The notes: a model not told the origin generated them from the letters alone. A stretch of DNA of 64,000 nucleotides from Trichosphaerium sp. ATCC 40318 (GCA_038496445.1 JALMLS010000589.1:124001-188000), one strand, 5' to 3'; positions 45,236-56,817 are shown, counted from the stretch's first letter. Program-made: numbers and translations.

Positions 45236-46551
45236 ATGAGTTCTCCTTCTCACCAGGTAATAGGAGCCAACAAAGTGTTGCTTTCTAATAACAACTTAAG
45301 GTTTCCGAAACATTGAAGCACTGCTACCTACTAAACAGCCTTCCCTCTGAGATTAAACTAGATATCATTGATTTAGACCCTGAAGTGTATTTAAAGTGGC
45401 CTATCTTATCAAAACATACAGCGCTGACAACAAGATTCGATGATGACATGAAGAGACATGGTAAGTGGCGGAAGTATAGAGTGATTACAAAAAAAGAAAT
45501 CAATGTAATGGTAACCAAAACCCTGCTCATAAAACAGCAATATTGGAAGCACGGTGAAAAAGAAGGAGAATGCAAGAGGTGGCATTTTAACGGACAATTA
45601 CACGAGAAGTATTACTTTGTCAATGGGAATAAAGAAGGAGAGTTCAAGAGCTGGACCAGAAAAGGTCAAATAATGGAACAGTACTATTTAGTAAATGGTA
45701 AACGAACAGGAGAATGTAAATCTTGGCATGATAATGGTCAATTAGAGGATCTTTGCTATTACACAGATGACAAGCTTGATGGAGAAAACACTTATTGGTC
45801 TAGAAATGGCCAAGTAACCTTGAGATGTAACTATTTAAATGACGAATTTGAAGGACAGTACAAAGCTTGGTATGAAAATGGCCAATTGAAGCAGCAGTTG
45901 TTTTATGTTAATGGTAAAAGAGAAGGAGATTACTTAAGTTGGCATAAAAATGGGGTCCTGTGGGAGAAATTTGTGTTTGTGGGTGATAAAGAAGAAGGCA
46001 CTGGTACTGAGTGGTATGAAAATGGGCAGATAAGACGACAGTGCTATTACGCTAATGGTAAAAGAGAAGGAGAGTTTAAAGGTTGGTACGATAGTGGCGA
46101 ATTAGAGCATTGCCTTTACTATGTAAATGGTAAACTTGAAGGAGATTATAAGCGTTGGTACAAGAATGGACAATTGTCAGAGCTACATCACTACATCAAT
46201 GGTAAACGAGAAGGAGAAATGAAGAATTGGTTTGCCAATGGGCAACTAAGCGTGCAATGTTTCTACAAGAATGGCAACAATGTAGGTGAGTTCAAGTGTT
46301 GGCTCAACAATGGACAGTTGTCAGAGCTACATTATCACGTGGATGGTAAAATAGACGGAGAGATGAAGAAATGGCACGAAAATGGGCAAATACGCTTGCA
46401 ATGCTATCACAAGAATGGTGTACCTGAAGGAGAGTGCAAGGAATGGTATGAGAATGGCCAAATGTGCGAGCATGTTGTTTATGTCAGTGGTACTATTGTT
46501 AAACAATCACACTGGGATATGGATGGTAATTTGTTGGAATCAACGCCTTAA
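45236..46551 (+). CDS. F-box-like protein with 13 MORN_2-type repeats
   Basis: The long frame from 45301 has no ATG near its start. A seven-codon first exon (45236-45256, MSSPSHQ) spliced over a 44-bp intron (GTAATA...CTTAAG) joins it in phase 0, so I place the start at 45236. The product is about 423 residues. The head LPSEIKLDIIDLDPEVYLKW is F-box-like. Thirteen ~23-residue repeats follow, each with a core like KREGEFKGWYDSGELEHCLYY or KNGQLSELHHYINGK. DNA repeats are 69 bp and similar enough to suggest recent expansion. It is probably an extended binding scaffold coupled to SCF ligase; the binding target is unknown. Confidence 0.75.
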
Positions 46552-46944
46552 AGAACAAAAACAAAGTAGCACTTCTTTCCTCTATTGGGTATAACATTCA
46601 GAGAGAAGCAAGCCAGCTGTAGTTAATAAATAAACAGATTTGATAAGTATGGTACAATGATATATCAACACGAATAAGATAAGGCAAACACGCTTAATGA
46701 AACGGGCGTTTGGAGATGCTACGCAGATACAAAACTAAGTTTTCTTTCATGTGGCAGCTTTCCTAAAAACGTCAGAAGCTAGCGGATCGTATCTCCTTAT
46801 TAAAATAGAAGTCACGTGCTTTGACGAGACGTACCCTTTGTGGAAATTTTGGCGAGAAAAACAAATCACAATTGACTTTGTAGTTATTCTTTTTTTGTGC
46901 TGATTGCTCGCTGACACGTGTTCTTTATATTTACCTTGTATTTG
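46552..46944. other. Intergenic, promoter of the EGF/7TM gene
   Basis: No reliable coding sequence. An upstream leader exon for the next gene could lie here but was not found. CACGTG palindromes lie at about 46,813 and 46,914. Confidence 0.35.
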
Positions 46945-48429
46945 ATGGCTTGTGATACGTTTTGGCCTTTGCACCTTGAATGTAGCGGAAGAGGAAGCTG
47001 CGTTAATGCTACATGCGTATGCAATCCAGGGTACGCGTAAATTAGAATTGTAATAAACAACAAGCGGAAATAGCTTTATTATTGTTAAAATCGCCTAGAT
47101 GGTCTGGTGACGGTATAATGATGAGGTTAATAGACGATCAAGGACGTGATTTGGCTTGTTACTCAAATAAATACGCTGTGCTCGTAGTATACATTTTAGC
47201 GCTTCTGACTGGCACAGTGACGCTGATTTTATCATTATGGAAGCTGTTATCAGTTATAAAGAAGTTTCAATGGGTGGATATTTATAACATTGATAAGGAC
47301 CTTTGCGTTTATATTTTTATCATTTTAAACAGCGTAGGTACAAACCGACTACCTTCCCGAAACCACGTTTTTTTCAGTTTTTTTTTTTGATTCTTCGGGT
47401 GATCACGTGTTTTCACCAAGTTTCATTATTATAACATACACTACGTAAATCACGAAGTATGGACTTCGATTGGTTTCATTAAGCCTGCAAATAATATCAT
47501 TCTTCTTTTCCTCGTTTTTTACTTTCCGAAAGATTCGTGTCATCTCTGAACTTAATGTGTTTGTTTGTAGGAGGTATTGGTATGGCAGGAATCATTGTTG
47601 GTGGTTTTAAGCTTACAACAAATATAACATTATTAATCCTAGCAATATTGGTTACTCTTGCTAATAATGCAATAGTGACTATAATGTCTTTGCGACTCAC
47701 AAGGTAATTGTAAACAAAAAACAGAAATAGACACTCACTGCTATTACGTGTTTTGTGTTAATTTTTGCACCTCATAAATTGTTAATATTAACTTGTTCTT
47801 TATCACGTGATTACTAATATTTTTGGCAAATAGAGTCATTGAAAGAGGACCTCATGTTTCTAATTTTAGTAATACAATGATTTGGATTAAAATAACGCAG
47901 TACATCAGCAGTTTTCTATTTATTGTTGGTATTTGGTGTATTCCATTATTAGCTTTCTTTTCAGATGGATCATCATTCAGGTGTACGTCATAACATTGAT
48001 CAACGTTATTTCTTGTTTTGGAATTCATCTTTACTTCTCCTTTGTTGATGTACTTCTTTAGTTCGTTTGCTCTATGCTACTATTATACTGTTCTTTGTTG
48101 CATTTTTGCCACAGACTACCCTATATCTTGTGTTTATAACAAGGATACTTCATGGATTAGATAAAGGAATAGCTATGTCTGGAAATGAAGAATTTATCAA
48201 GCCAACTGTTAGGAGATTGAAAGAATTAAGGTTATCTCTTACTATACCATCACTAGTTATCTTGTCTCTTGGATTCACTACTTTTTTCTTTATTGCTTTA
48301 ATGGATTATACAATATTCATTGCTTTCATTGCACATAATGCTGGTATGATAAGAATCATATGGACTGTACTTAAAGAAAAGAATAATATTTCATCCAAAG
48401 AACTCACACCTGATGGCGCTGTGCAATAA
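46945..48429 (+). CDS. EGF-like seven-transmembrane receptor-like protein
   Basis: The first exon carries one EGF-like module (LECSGRGSCVNATCVCNPG, completed across a GTACG intron by WSGDG). Seven hydrophobic segments follow in order: YAVLVVYILALLTGTVTLIL, LCVYIFIILNSVGGIGMAGI, ITLLILAILVTLANNAIV, ISSFLFIVGIWCIPLLAFF, LLYATIILFFVAFLPQTTLY, PSLVILSLGFTTFFFIAL and YTIFIAFIAHNAGMIRII. A short polar tail ends PDGAVQ. Splices are in phase; one donor (about 47,981, GTACGT) sets the fifth helix frame. No signal peptide precedes the EGF part from this ATG, so an upstream exon may be missing. It does not match a GPCR class I can name. The product is about 340 residues, probably a surface sensor. Confidence 0.6.
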
Positions 48430-48921
48430 AATCTGTGAAGCACTTATTTATTTTACCTTTTTTGAAATAACTTGTATTCTCCATTGAGTAGCAGACTCAT
48501 AGCGTGGCGTTTATGGACAATTTGAATATTGAACAAAATCAAAGGAATATTGCCCATGGGGTACAAATGTTATGTTGTACGCTTCCCCTTTCACAATACC
48601 TTTCTGTTATGTTGAAGGATGTAACTATGTGATTTTGCGCTCGTGAGGTTGTGTCACAAACCTACAAATAAATCATTTGTAATGGAGTTTCAGGTTTAGC
48701 ACAAAATACTTCCAAAGTAAATGTTGGGTACGACCTTGGAAGTTGTGTTTCAAACTATCACGTGATCAGAAATCATGACACATAACAAAACCAACCAATA
48801 GCGAGACTGGTTATCATACAGTAATAATACTAGCTACAGAGGTTTATCAAGTAAAGCATTCTATACCTCTTAAGGGTGTCCTTAAACAGTTTCTATAAAG
48901 CAGCATAGCCTAAATATTTGT
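48430..48921. other. Convergent intergenic stretch
   Basis: About 490 bp between converging genes, with nothing supported. A TCACGTGA palindrome lies near 48,759. Confidence 0.4.
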
Positions 48922-49770
48922 TTATTCTTCTTTTTTATGCTTGTACATGACAAGATTTACAAAGCTGCTGAGGACTTGTAAACAGTGTTCGTCAATGCTT
49001 CCATGATCCTTCTTTATTCTTAATGTTGCTAGTAGTGTAAGAGGAAACACATCAGGTGTCTTAGTATTAGCAACATAAATATCTGTATATTTACTTTGAA
49101 GAAAAAAGATATCTGACAGAACAACGTATTGCCAAAGTGATGGATTTAGTTTGAATGTGTCAAACACGAAATGTACTTCATATGTTTGTATGTCACCTGG
49201 ACTCAATGTAATTGTAGGGCTCTTAAACGGTTGTTTAGGATAGTGCTTCCTATTTTTGAGAAACTTATGATTTGCTTTGATTTTAGGCTTCCAAATAAAT
49301 ATAGTACTATCAAAGTTAATGCCTTCAATTGTTGTAGAACCAAAACTACAGCCGAAACAAACTTGTTCTGGTTGTTTACCAATATTTTCAATTGTAAGCT
49401 TGACTGTAATTGTATCGCCTTTATGAACATGTGTCTTGTCACAACTCAACTCTGCAATGATGTTTGGAACAAGTTTGTTTCTATATTTTTCTTTCCACGT
49501 GATTGGCTCAATATTGTAGATCGTTGGTGAGCTTAGATCTATCGGTAATCTCGGTTCTATATCTAGGTGGACGGCAGACTCTGCTTCTTCAGCGCCTTTA
49601 CCCCATTTACGATGGTATAAACCTCGATAAATGTAATCTGAGTTGTTTCGTATCATATCGTCCAGAAAATGGTTTGATTGTTGAAGCGAAGCCAAATCTT
49701 GCCATGTCATGTTGTTTCTCACGATAATACTCAAAAATATCTCAACAGGTAACGAAAATATGTCAGTCAT
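48922..49770 (-). CDS. F-box protein with Ig-like domain, second copy
   Basis: A single exon of 282 residues, paralogue of 21939-22895. The F-box reads IFSLPVEIFLSIIVRNNMTW with DLASLQQSNHFLDDMIR and YIYRGLYHRKWG. The linker has ITWKEKYRNKLVPNIIAEL; the beta domain has SCDKTHVHKGDTITVKLTI and TPDVFPLTLLATLRI. It is shorter at the N-terminus than its relative and diverged mainly in the beta domain, which would be the substrate-facing part. The relic at 44480-44698 is nearly identical to this copy. It has no introns. The terminal-inverted-repeat element begins about 100 bp upstream of its start. Confidence 0.75.
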   Translation of the reverse strand: MTDIFSLPVEIFLSIIVRNNMTWQDLASLQQSNHFLDDMIRNNSDYIYRGLYHRKWGKGAEEAESAVHLDIEPRLPIDLSSPTIYNIEPITWKEKYRNKLVPNIIAELSCDKTHVHKGDTITVKLTIENIGKQPEQVCFGCSFGSTTIEGINFDSTIFIWKPKIKANHKFLKNRKHYPKQPFKSPTITLSPGDIQTYEVHFVFDTFKLNPSLWQYVVLSDIFFLQSKYTDIYVANTKTPDVFPLTLLATLRIKKDHGSIDEHCLQVLSSFVNLVMYKHKKEE

Positions 49771-49869
49771 ACTGGTGGTTAAACAGCCAAAAGAAACAGC
49801 AACGGGTTTGCTTAATGAAAAAAGAGTAAGCGAACTTTCAGAAGAAATTATCTCGCAATTTCTGATTTA

Positions 49870-51773
49870 GTCAGCGTCCTATTTTTCCGGACCGCCCTAT
49901 TTTTTCCGGGTAAAAATCAAAAATTTCAGTACAAAACAATAAGTTTCTCCCTTCAAACATAAGTAAGATATTCCGAATTCTAGTATAAGGAATACACGAT
50001 ATTAGGCACGCGGTATAGGTACTCAGATATGCTGTTACTTGTTAGCTTACACGCATTTCTCACTATTTTTGCCTCTGATATACGCTTTCATCTCGCACTA
50101 CTTACACGCCATCTACTAGACATATTTTACTTATAGTACCTCTCATAAGAAACGTACAAGTCATGTTTGGAGTTTACAGAGGGCTGATTTGGTATTTTTT
50201 TATGTAACGTTGTTTTTAATTTTGCTTTTCTAGCTTTCATTGTAACTTTTTTTTTGCAAATTTGGGATGCACAGGTTTTGTTACCAGTTGAGAACAAGTG
50301 CTGTTTCTCAGGTAGACTGAAAATTATTTCTATGTTTGATCTTTATCAAACTCTATTGCACTTATAGAATTAACATCATACTCTTAGTCACCGTCACCCA
50401 AACGCAGATGGGTATACAGCTTAATATCAAAGGCTTGTTATATTAACTATAACTCATTTATACTTTCATCGATGTTTTGTCAATGACTTCAGGTCAGACA
50501 AATCATGTTGGCACATCAGTTTTTTCAGTTTTTTTCCACAATCTATATTTTTCTGTAGGCCAACACCAGCGTATACCTATTGTGACATTAACAGTCCAAC
50601 TTTAGAGTATTAATATGTTTGCTTTGAACTACAGCTTTATATAAAATTACATACCATATTATGATGTCAATATTGAGTTTAACTATCGCCACACAAACAT
50701 ACACAACAAGTAAGAATTGATGTGAAATGAGCATCTCCCATAATTTAAATGCAATCTTATATAATGAGCGTCTAAAACATAGTGTTGGTGCTTGTATACA
50801 AACATCAAGTAGCCTTTGGAATATAGGGATGGGGACTGAGAATGTTCAAATAAGAAGCAAATTGTGAATTTTTTGAGAAAGGATAGTCTCCGTTTACCAC
50901 TCACGAAAAAAATTTGCACCACTTCTACTACTATGATTTCCTTCCTCATTATACATGTAGTGCTGGTGATATGCAGCTGTAGCACAAACGCTTCTCTGAG
51001 CATAGAAATATACCACCTTTTACGCTGTACATGAGGATGCCACAAGTGTAATAAACACAGTATTAACGCCTTTCCTGGATATATTCATTGCAAACGTCAA
51101 CTTGCCCATTATCTCACTTGTCATAAATGATTTTTGCTGAATTGGGACACATTTTGAATCATGGGATACAAACTTATGGAGTCAACTCCAAATACAACCA
51201 CAAAAAACTAAAAATGTGATCAACAATTTTGGTGACATCACATTCTCAGAGTGTAAAACCTGAATGTTGCAGACTGGCTCACTATATTTCCTAATGACTC
51301 AGGTATAGCAAGAAATATAGCACATATGTACATCTTTGATTTTGTGGCCCAGTTTTAATGCTAATGTTCACACCCGAATCTTAAATCACTGTTTACGGCT
51401 TTGTGAATTTTAACAAACAATTATTTGATACTCTCGACAACCTCTCCTCTGTGTTAAATTTCGTATACTAAGTGGCCCAAAAAGTTGCGACACTTTTTTT
51501 TTTCGGTGATTTGTTGAAAATTGTATGTTGAAATTATTTTTCTTTTTGTTCTCACTTCATGTCATAGGCAGCTTGAGTTCTGTTTTAGCCTGATTGTTGT
51601 TTAGCCGTGTAGCGCCCAGCTATTTCGGTTGGAAATGTAACGCTTGGCAATGCTAAAAGCTTGGAATTTTATGAAAACTAAGAAAGTGCGTTTCGCGACC
51701 CCGTTTCTGTACATTAATACGCACTTTCAAAAGCGGAAAAAATAGGGCAACCCGGAAAGAATAGGACCGTGAC
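49870..51773. mobile_element. TIR DNA transposon flanked by TA (Tc1/mariner-like, degenerate)
   Basis: The left end begins GTCAGCGTCCTATT and the right end, read on the minus strand, begins GTCACGGTCCTATT. Both continue with TTTCCGG and then a second CCCTATTTTTTCCG block, so the two ends match over about 40 bp with few changes. Each end is bordered by a TA dinucleotide, as expected for a Tc1/mariner target-site duplication. Length is 1,904 bp. I could not find an intact transposase; some minus and plus frames in the right half have only faint resemblance. It is likely an old or non-autonomous copy. The repeated CCTATTTTTTCCG within each end may be the transposase binding sites. Confidence 0.75.
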
Positions 51774-51952
51774 TAATTGTCTTCACTGTTCCTAATCGGT
51801 ACTAGAAGTTTGGTCTGGTGTACAACAGATCTCATTAGTAAAAACAAAGTGTAGGTATTCTTTGCCTTATCCTAGGAGGTGCTGTGGGATCGTTGTCGGC
51901 GAAAGGATTTTTAAAGGCAAGTCTGTATCAAAACTCGTACAGTATCAGATCC

Positions 51953-52021
51953 AGCATGCTTAGTACTGTTAACGGTCCGACTCAACTCAAGACTAAAGTC
52001 ATTAACAGTACTAAGCATGCT
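51953..52021. repeat. Perfect 20-bp inverted repeat with 29-nt loop
   Basis: The arm AGCATGCTTAGTACTGTTAA at 51953-51972 is matched exactly by its reverse complement at 52002-52021. The arms could form a stable hairpin in RNA or a cruciform in DNA. It is 180 bp outside the TIR element and about 440 bp from the end of the next gene. Confidence 0.9.
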
Positions 52022-52460
52022 ATCCCACATACTGTTTTAATGTAACATTTGCAAAAACCCAATGACAACATTATTAGAGCCAGGTAAAGAAGCGATGGAA
52101 CGTTTACTAGCACAAAACTTTGCTATGGTGACTTTTGTTTTTGGCAACTAAACTAGTTTATCGACTTAACTGGTGAAAAGGAATAGTTTCGTATCGGGAA
52201 TATATTTGGCTACTATATAGCCATCAGAAAGAGGGATGCGTACTTGACAAACAAATGTTGAGTAAGTCACTGAGCAATACAATTCTGCATTTTGTATGTT
52301 TGAGTTCTAGGTGGGCGTACTGGTGGTAATGCTTTATCTTCTACTATAAAACTGCTCAACATTTCTCAGTGACTGTAAAACTATAACAAATTTATGTGTT
52401 TGGGTACTTCGCTTATGCCTTTATTGTTTAACATATTGTATGATTCTAAAACAATATTCA

Positions 52461-53567
52461 TTACCTAGGATCACACTGTAGATTGTCTATAACTTCCTGT
52501 ACACCAATCAATGATTTAATACCCTCATCTGTTATCCCATCACAAAAACTAATGCTGATAGTATGTACTCCTACTAATACCTTGATACCGTTATCTGTAA
52601 TGGATTCACAACCAACAAAACTGATAGTATGTACACCCGCCAACGCTTTTAAACATTCATCTGTTACTTTTGTACATGATAGATCAATGCTATGTACACC
52701 AGCCAAAAGCTTCACACCCTTATCAGTTATATTTAAACATTGTTGTAAGCTGATAGTATGGACACCTATCAACGCTTCCAATCCTTTGTCTGTCACGCAA
52801 GTAGATGCTAACTCAATATGATGTACTCCTTTTAATGCTTTGATTCCCTTGTCTGTTATCTTGTAACAACTATTTAAACCGATAGTATGTACACCTGCAA
52901 AAGCTTGCAGGCATTTATCTGTTATGTTTGAGCATCCTAAATCAATCTCGTGTACTCCAGCCAAAAGCTGTATGCCCTTATTTGTTATTTGAGTACAGTT
53001 ATACAAGTTGATAGTGTGTACACCAACCAATGCCTTCAACCCTTCGTCTGTCACGTTGGTTTGGCAAAGATTAATGTTATGGACACCACCCAATACTTTG
53101 ACCCCTTCATCTGTTACTGAAGTGTTTGCAAGAGAGATTGTATGAACACCAGCCAACAATTTAATAGCTTCATCCTTAGCTAGTGTATACGAAATGTCAA
53201 TAGTATGGATACCAGATAATTCTTTAATGCACTCGTATGATAGATCACGACACATACTATTGATATAAACAGCTTCTGAAAGGTACATCTTAACGTGTTT
53301 TGGTTTCAATACACACAGCAGCTGGATTTCGACTTTTGGTATAAGTAAGGGACATGACTTAAATAGCTTCCGAAGTCGTTTTTTGTTTCTTATTATAACT
53401 TTGCGTCTGATTTTTGTGTTGTATTTCATGTAATCTTGTACTATACGAGCGAATAGAGTACATGTTTCGCTTACAGGTTGTATACAGCTCGTACAAACGA
53501 AATTAAGTATTAAAACCCATACCTCGATAGGTACAGCATCAACGATATGATTAGATCCTTTATCCAT
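52461..53567 (-). CDS. F-box/LRR protein of the GVHTI type
   Basis: A single exon of 368 residues. The head AVPIEVWVLILNFVCTSC with SETCTLFARIVQDYM is an F-box. From about residue 125, eleven leucine-rich repeats of 21-24 residues follow with a strict consensus GVHTISLxxCxxITDKGIKLLA. This resembles the cysteine-containing (AMN1/F-box) LRR class but has the unusual fixed VHTI strand. LRRs of this class form the substrate-binding horseshoe of SCF ligases. Related pieces at 57836-58971, 59085-59244, 44838-44922 and 22986-23076 are broken or partial, so this is the only clearly intact member in the window. There are no introns. Confidence 0.85.
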   Translation of the reverse strand: MDKGSNHIVDAVPIEVWVLILNFVCTSCIQPVSETCTLFARIVQDYMKYNTKIRRKVIIRNKKRLRKLFKSCPLLIPKVEIQLLCVLKPKHVKMYLSEAVYINSMCRDLSYECIKELSGIHTIDISYTLAKDEAIKLLAGVHTISLANTSVTDEGVKVLGGVHNINLCQTNVTDEGLKALVGVHTINLYNCTQITNKGIQLLAGVHEIDLGCSNITDKCLQAFAGVHTIGLNSCYKITDKGIKALKGVHHIELASTCVTDKGLEALIGVHTISLQQCLNITDKGVKLLAGVHSIDLSCTKVTDECLKALAGVHTISFVGCESITDNGIKVLVGVHTISISFCDGITDEGIKSLIGVQEVIDNLQCDPR

Positions 53568-53828
53568 TGGTGAATTAGCGGTTATTGTTAATGAACGTGG
53601 TGTGAACAGTGCTGATCAAAAACGGTTGATCAAGACTTAACAAGTCAATCGAAAGTCAAGAAAAGCACATTTTGTACACATCTACAGAGAAGGCTCGAGA
53701 AACGCACTGCTAGGATTGGTTTCGGCTCAACTTGTTTAATATGACGTAGTATACAATTGAAGCGAGTTGTACACTATCACTACCAATACGTTCATTAAGC
53801 CTTGTTTACAATGAATAAGGATATTTAT

Positions 53829-56222
53829 TTATTTACCAAAATGGAACATATTTTTAAAAGGATTAGGATTAGCCTTTATACTATGTGTTAAGCTCTCAAC
53901 TCCTTGCCATAAACCAATAATACTACCAAGTACTCCAAACAATATACAAAGTATATGAAGTACCCAACGCCACCATGTCATGTCCTCACGGCAAATCATA
54001 ATATGAAAGAGTGGAGGTAAAATCTGAGTTGAAAAAAAAGTTAAGTTTGGAGATCAAGTGTTTAAGTTAATTATTACGTACATATACACTTCCTGAAACA
54101 GATAACGCAGTTATAATAGATATTAAATCAAGGAAATAAGGTAGCTACAAGAAATTATGAGTAGATGAAGGCGCAAACTAACTGTTTTTGTTACAAACAA
54201 ACTGCAACTTAATATAAAGTGTTATATTGCTTTTTTTCTTGCGTGAACACACGTACAGCCAGAGCAATGACGATGAGTGCTATCATAAGTAAAGGCCTTA
54301 CAGTCAAGCGCTGAAAGAAGCCTCCATAACCCATATAAGGTTCAGTTGCATTTTCCACCTTCAAAGCAATTAAAAAAATATGTTCAAAGAACAGTTCGCT
54401 AATAATAGAGAATAAACACGTACAACACTACACAGAGCTGTGGCAACAATTGGTATAGCACATATAAGATGTACTACGATTATAGCGTTTGCGGTAAGTA
54501 CCACAGGCTTAAAGGAAACATTAGAAAAAGTGTTCAAACAATAAAACACAAGTTTAGACATGTTTTACCTTTACATCAGAAAAAGCAAGCAGGGCATCTA
54601 ATATATTGCTCACACCAGGGGTTCCCAGGTAAGAGCCATATACTAAGTATCCAATAACACTCATTGGTACATACATGACTAGAGGACGAAATGAGTTGGT
54701 TTTAAAAGCCGTTGTGGAAAAAATGCTTTATACTCTATACAATTGCAATAACATAACATACCTGAAACTAGAGCATATGCAAGCCAAAGAGAGCTATTCC
54801 ACTCTCTTTTATTCTTCATCTCACTCCAGTAATTGGGAAACTAAATAAAAGGTAAGTACTACTAAACTTCGAAAAAAGTGAGTAACACGTGTTTACATTT
54901 CAAACTAGATTTGAATGAACTGTAACAGTTTTTGCTTTCGGTTGTTAATATTTTTGTACCAATGACGTAGATCCATAGCTGAATGTAATTATATTAAAAG
55001 CTTGAGCTATTTTTTTGAGGTTGACGTCCTTATGCGTAATATTATTGTCAGCGACAATAATATGGTAATTGTCAGAACCATAAAGAATGAAAGATTCAGC
55101 GATAGCAATGATCACAACCACTTAATAACATTAAAAACACTGTAAAAGCCATTGAATAAACTGTACCTAACGTTGCTGCAACCGCCAGATAACTGCAAAG
55201 TGCGTAAGCAACAAAAATTTTCATACACTGTCAAAAAAAAACCCTTTAACGTACGCTGTCCACGATACTTCACCGTACGACTTTAAAAGAACCAACAAAG
55301 GTATCAAAGCTATTCCAAATACAAGTGTCCAGAACGCGTGAGGTACTGTAGGTACAATACCATTCATTAAAAGGCCTATAAGCGTGTTAACGAGCGGATA
55401 CAATTTGTTATTTCAAAAACAAACTCACCCAACAAAATCAAGAAAATTATCGTAATCCCTGCCATCGTAACATAAACCAACAGCTCTGTTATTAACCTGC
55501 CCCAAAAACCAAAAGCTTCTTGACCAATTTCAGAGTAACAGAGAAGTAGTCAAGGAGAAGAGAGACAAGCAAATCTTTGAGTTTTGAAGCAAACCAAAAC
55601 CCAAAAAAACCAAAAAAAGAAAAACTCTTTATCACGTGGTTTGACAAAAAAACAAAAAAGGTATTTTCTCGATTATTTAGGATACTTATGTACTTTGATC
55701 GTCATAGCGGACATCGCGTATCCCAACTGTCTTGCCGCGTAATTAGCAGCGAAAACACAAACAAAAAGTAAACCGATTCCAATCCAACCAGATTCATTAA
55801 TACCAGAAGGTAGAGATAGCTTTGAAACAAAGTGTCAACCACAAAGTTTTTTCTCAAAATCTCAAAATGTTGCGAGATATAAAACGTACGACGCCTCCAC
55901 CCGCCATACCGCCCACTATTAGAGCCGCTGTGCCAATCCTAAGCGGCAATTAAAACAAAAATGACGATTCGGGCAAAAAACGATTTACGTTAAAAATCAG
56001 CTGTAGACCCTTAATTATAAGGACCATAGCGCTGTAAGCTAAAATTAAGCGTTTTTGCTTTGAATACGTCATCAGCACGCGGTTTTTAGCTATAAACGCT
56101 CTGAAACGTTATGTTGATGCTCTCCTACGCTTTACATATACGTACCAACCATTCTTTTTATTCTCTATAACTTCTACGTCTTTTCGCATTAGAGCAACGC
56201 CAGTACCATCGTTAATACTCAT
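53829..56222 (-). CDS. Amino acid/auxin permease-family (AAAP) transporter
   Basis: The ATG is at 56222 (MSINDGTGVALMRKDVEVIE); the stop is at 53831-53829. About ten introns are present. The sequence follows the Aa_trans fold: an entry helix with IGTAALIVGGMAGGGV, LSLPSGINESGWIGIGLLF, SEIGQEAFGFWGRLITELLV, VPTVPHAFWTLVFGIALIPL, MSVIGYLVYGSYLGTPGVSN, VVLTANAIIVVHLICAIPIV, then PYFLDLISIITALSVSGSVY and a last pair with ILPPLFHIMICRED and HILCILFGVLGSIIGL. Eleven membrane segments are expected, and most can be located. These proteins carry amino acids across plasma or vacuolar membranes with protons. The splice joins between about 54,850 and 55,200 are approximate. Substrate is not predictable. 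Confidence 0.8.
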
Positions 56223-56817
56223 ATCAACAAAGTTAGAGGTATATTTTACGATTTATAACCTTAACGTCTGGGCTCTTGAGTTGGAAATAACAAAAAATTG
56301 ATTCGCAAAGTAGGTAGAAACTTCTTCAAATCCTGTTTTAGTAGTCCACGGGTTTTTACTATGGTGGTGTCGTTGGTACTAGCATATTCAGTGGCGATAC
56401 AGTCATTTGTGACACAATAAATTAACGAATTCGTCTGTTTTGCCTTTCTATTTAAGGAATATTCGTCTTGGCTGGAGGCCCTCCGTTCCATGTACAAATT
56501 GATCTGTATGTAGATTGGATTAACATAAGTGGTTGCCAAGAAAACATAAAGGGAGCTGTGTTTCTATATCCACCATTTTTCTCATAATACCATAACTTAA
56601 GAGCGTAGAAAAGCTTTAGTGGCAATTTTCAACCGGTTGAAGTTAATTATGGTTGCTATGGATGGCAATTTTTCTAAAGTGCAAAGTCGAATTTTTTTTC
56701 GACACCTTGCATCGACTACATCTACTACAGTCGACAATCAACTATTTGCCTACCCAAGTGGAACTTGAATGTAGTTGACAAACTACTTTTGCTACAGTTT
56801 GCCCTTGTCCAAAGGGA
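56223..56817. other. Intergenic stretch, no supported gene
   Basis: A minus-strand frame at about 56,261-56,539 starts only at TTG and shows no motif. Promoters of the transporter (minus) and of the former MORN_2 gene (plus) should lie here. Confidence 0.4.

Larger units (their letters stand above)
49771..52460. other. 2.7 kb gene-free stretch with a TIR element and a hairpin
   Basis: Contents are the inverted-repeat element at 49870-51773 and a perfect inverted repeat at 51953-52021, both listed separately. Remaining sequence shows no gene. Short open frames near 50,683-51,045 (minus) lie inside the element and have no family signature. Confidence 0.5.

Noticed and set aside
45324-45597. 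Minus-strand frames opposite the MORN_2 gene
   Set aside because: They are shadows of a clear repeat protein on the other strand.
50683-51045. Transposase in the TIR element
   Set aside because: No DDE/D signature or consistent frame could be found; the element is called from its ends only.
52250-52380. Second inverted repeat (AAATGTTGAG and GTCACTGAG pieces)
   Set aside because: The pieces occur in swapped order, so they do not form one continuous hairpin.
56261-56539. 92-codon minus-strand frame
   Set aside because: It starts at TTG, with no homology or splice support.
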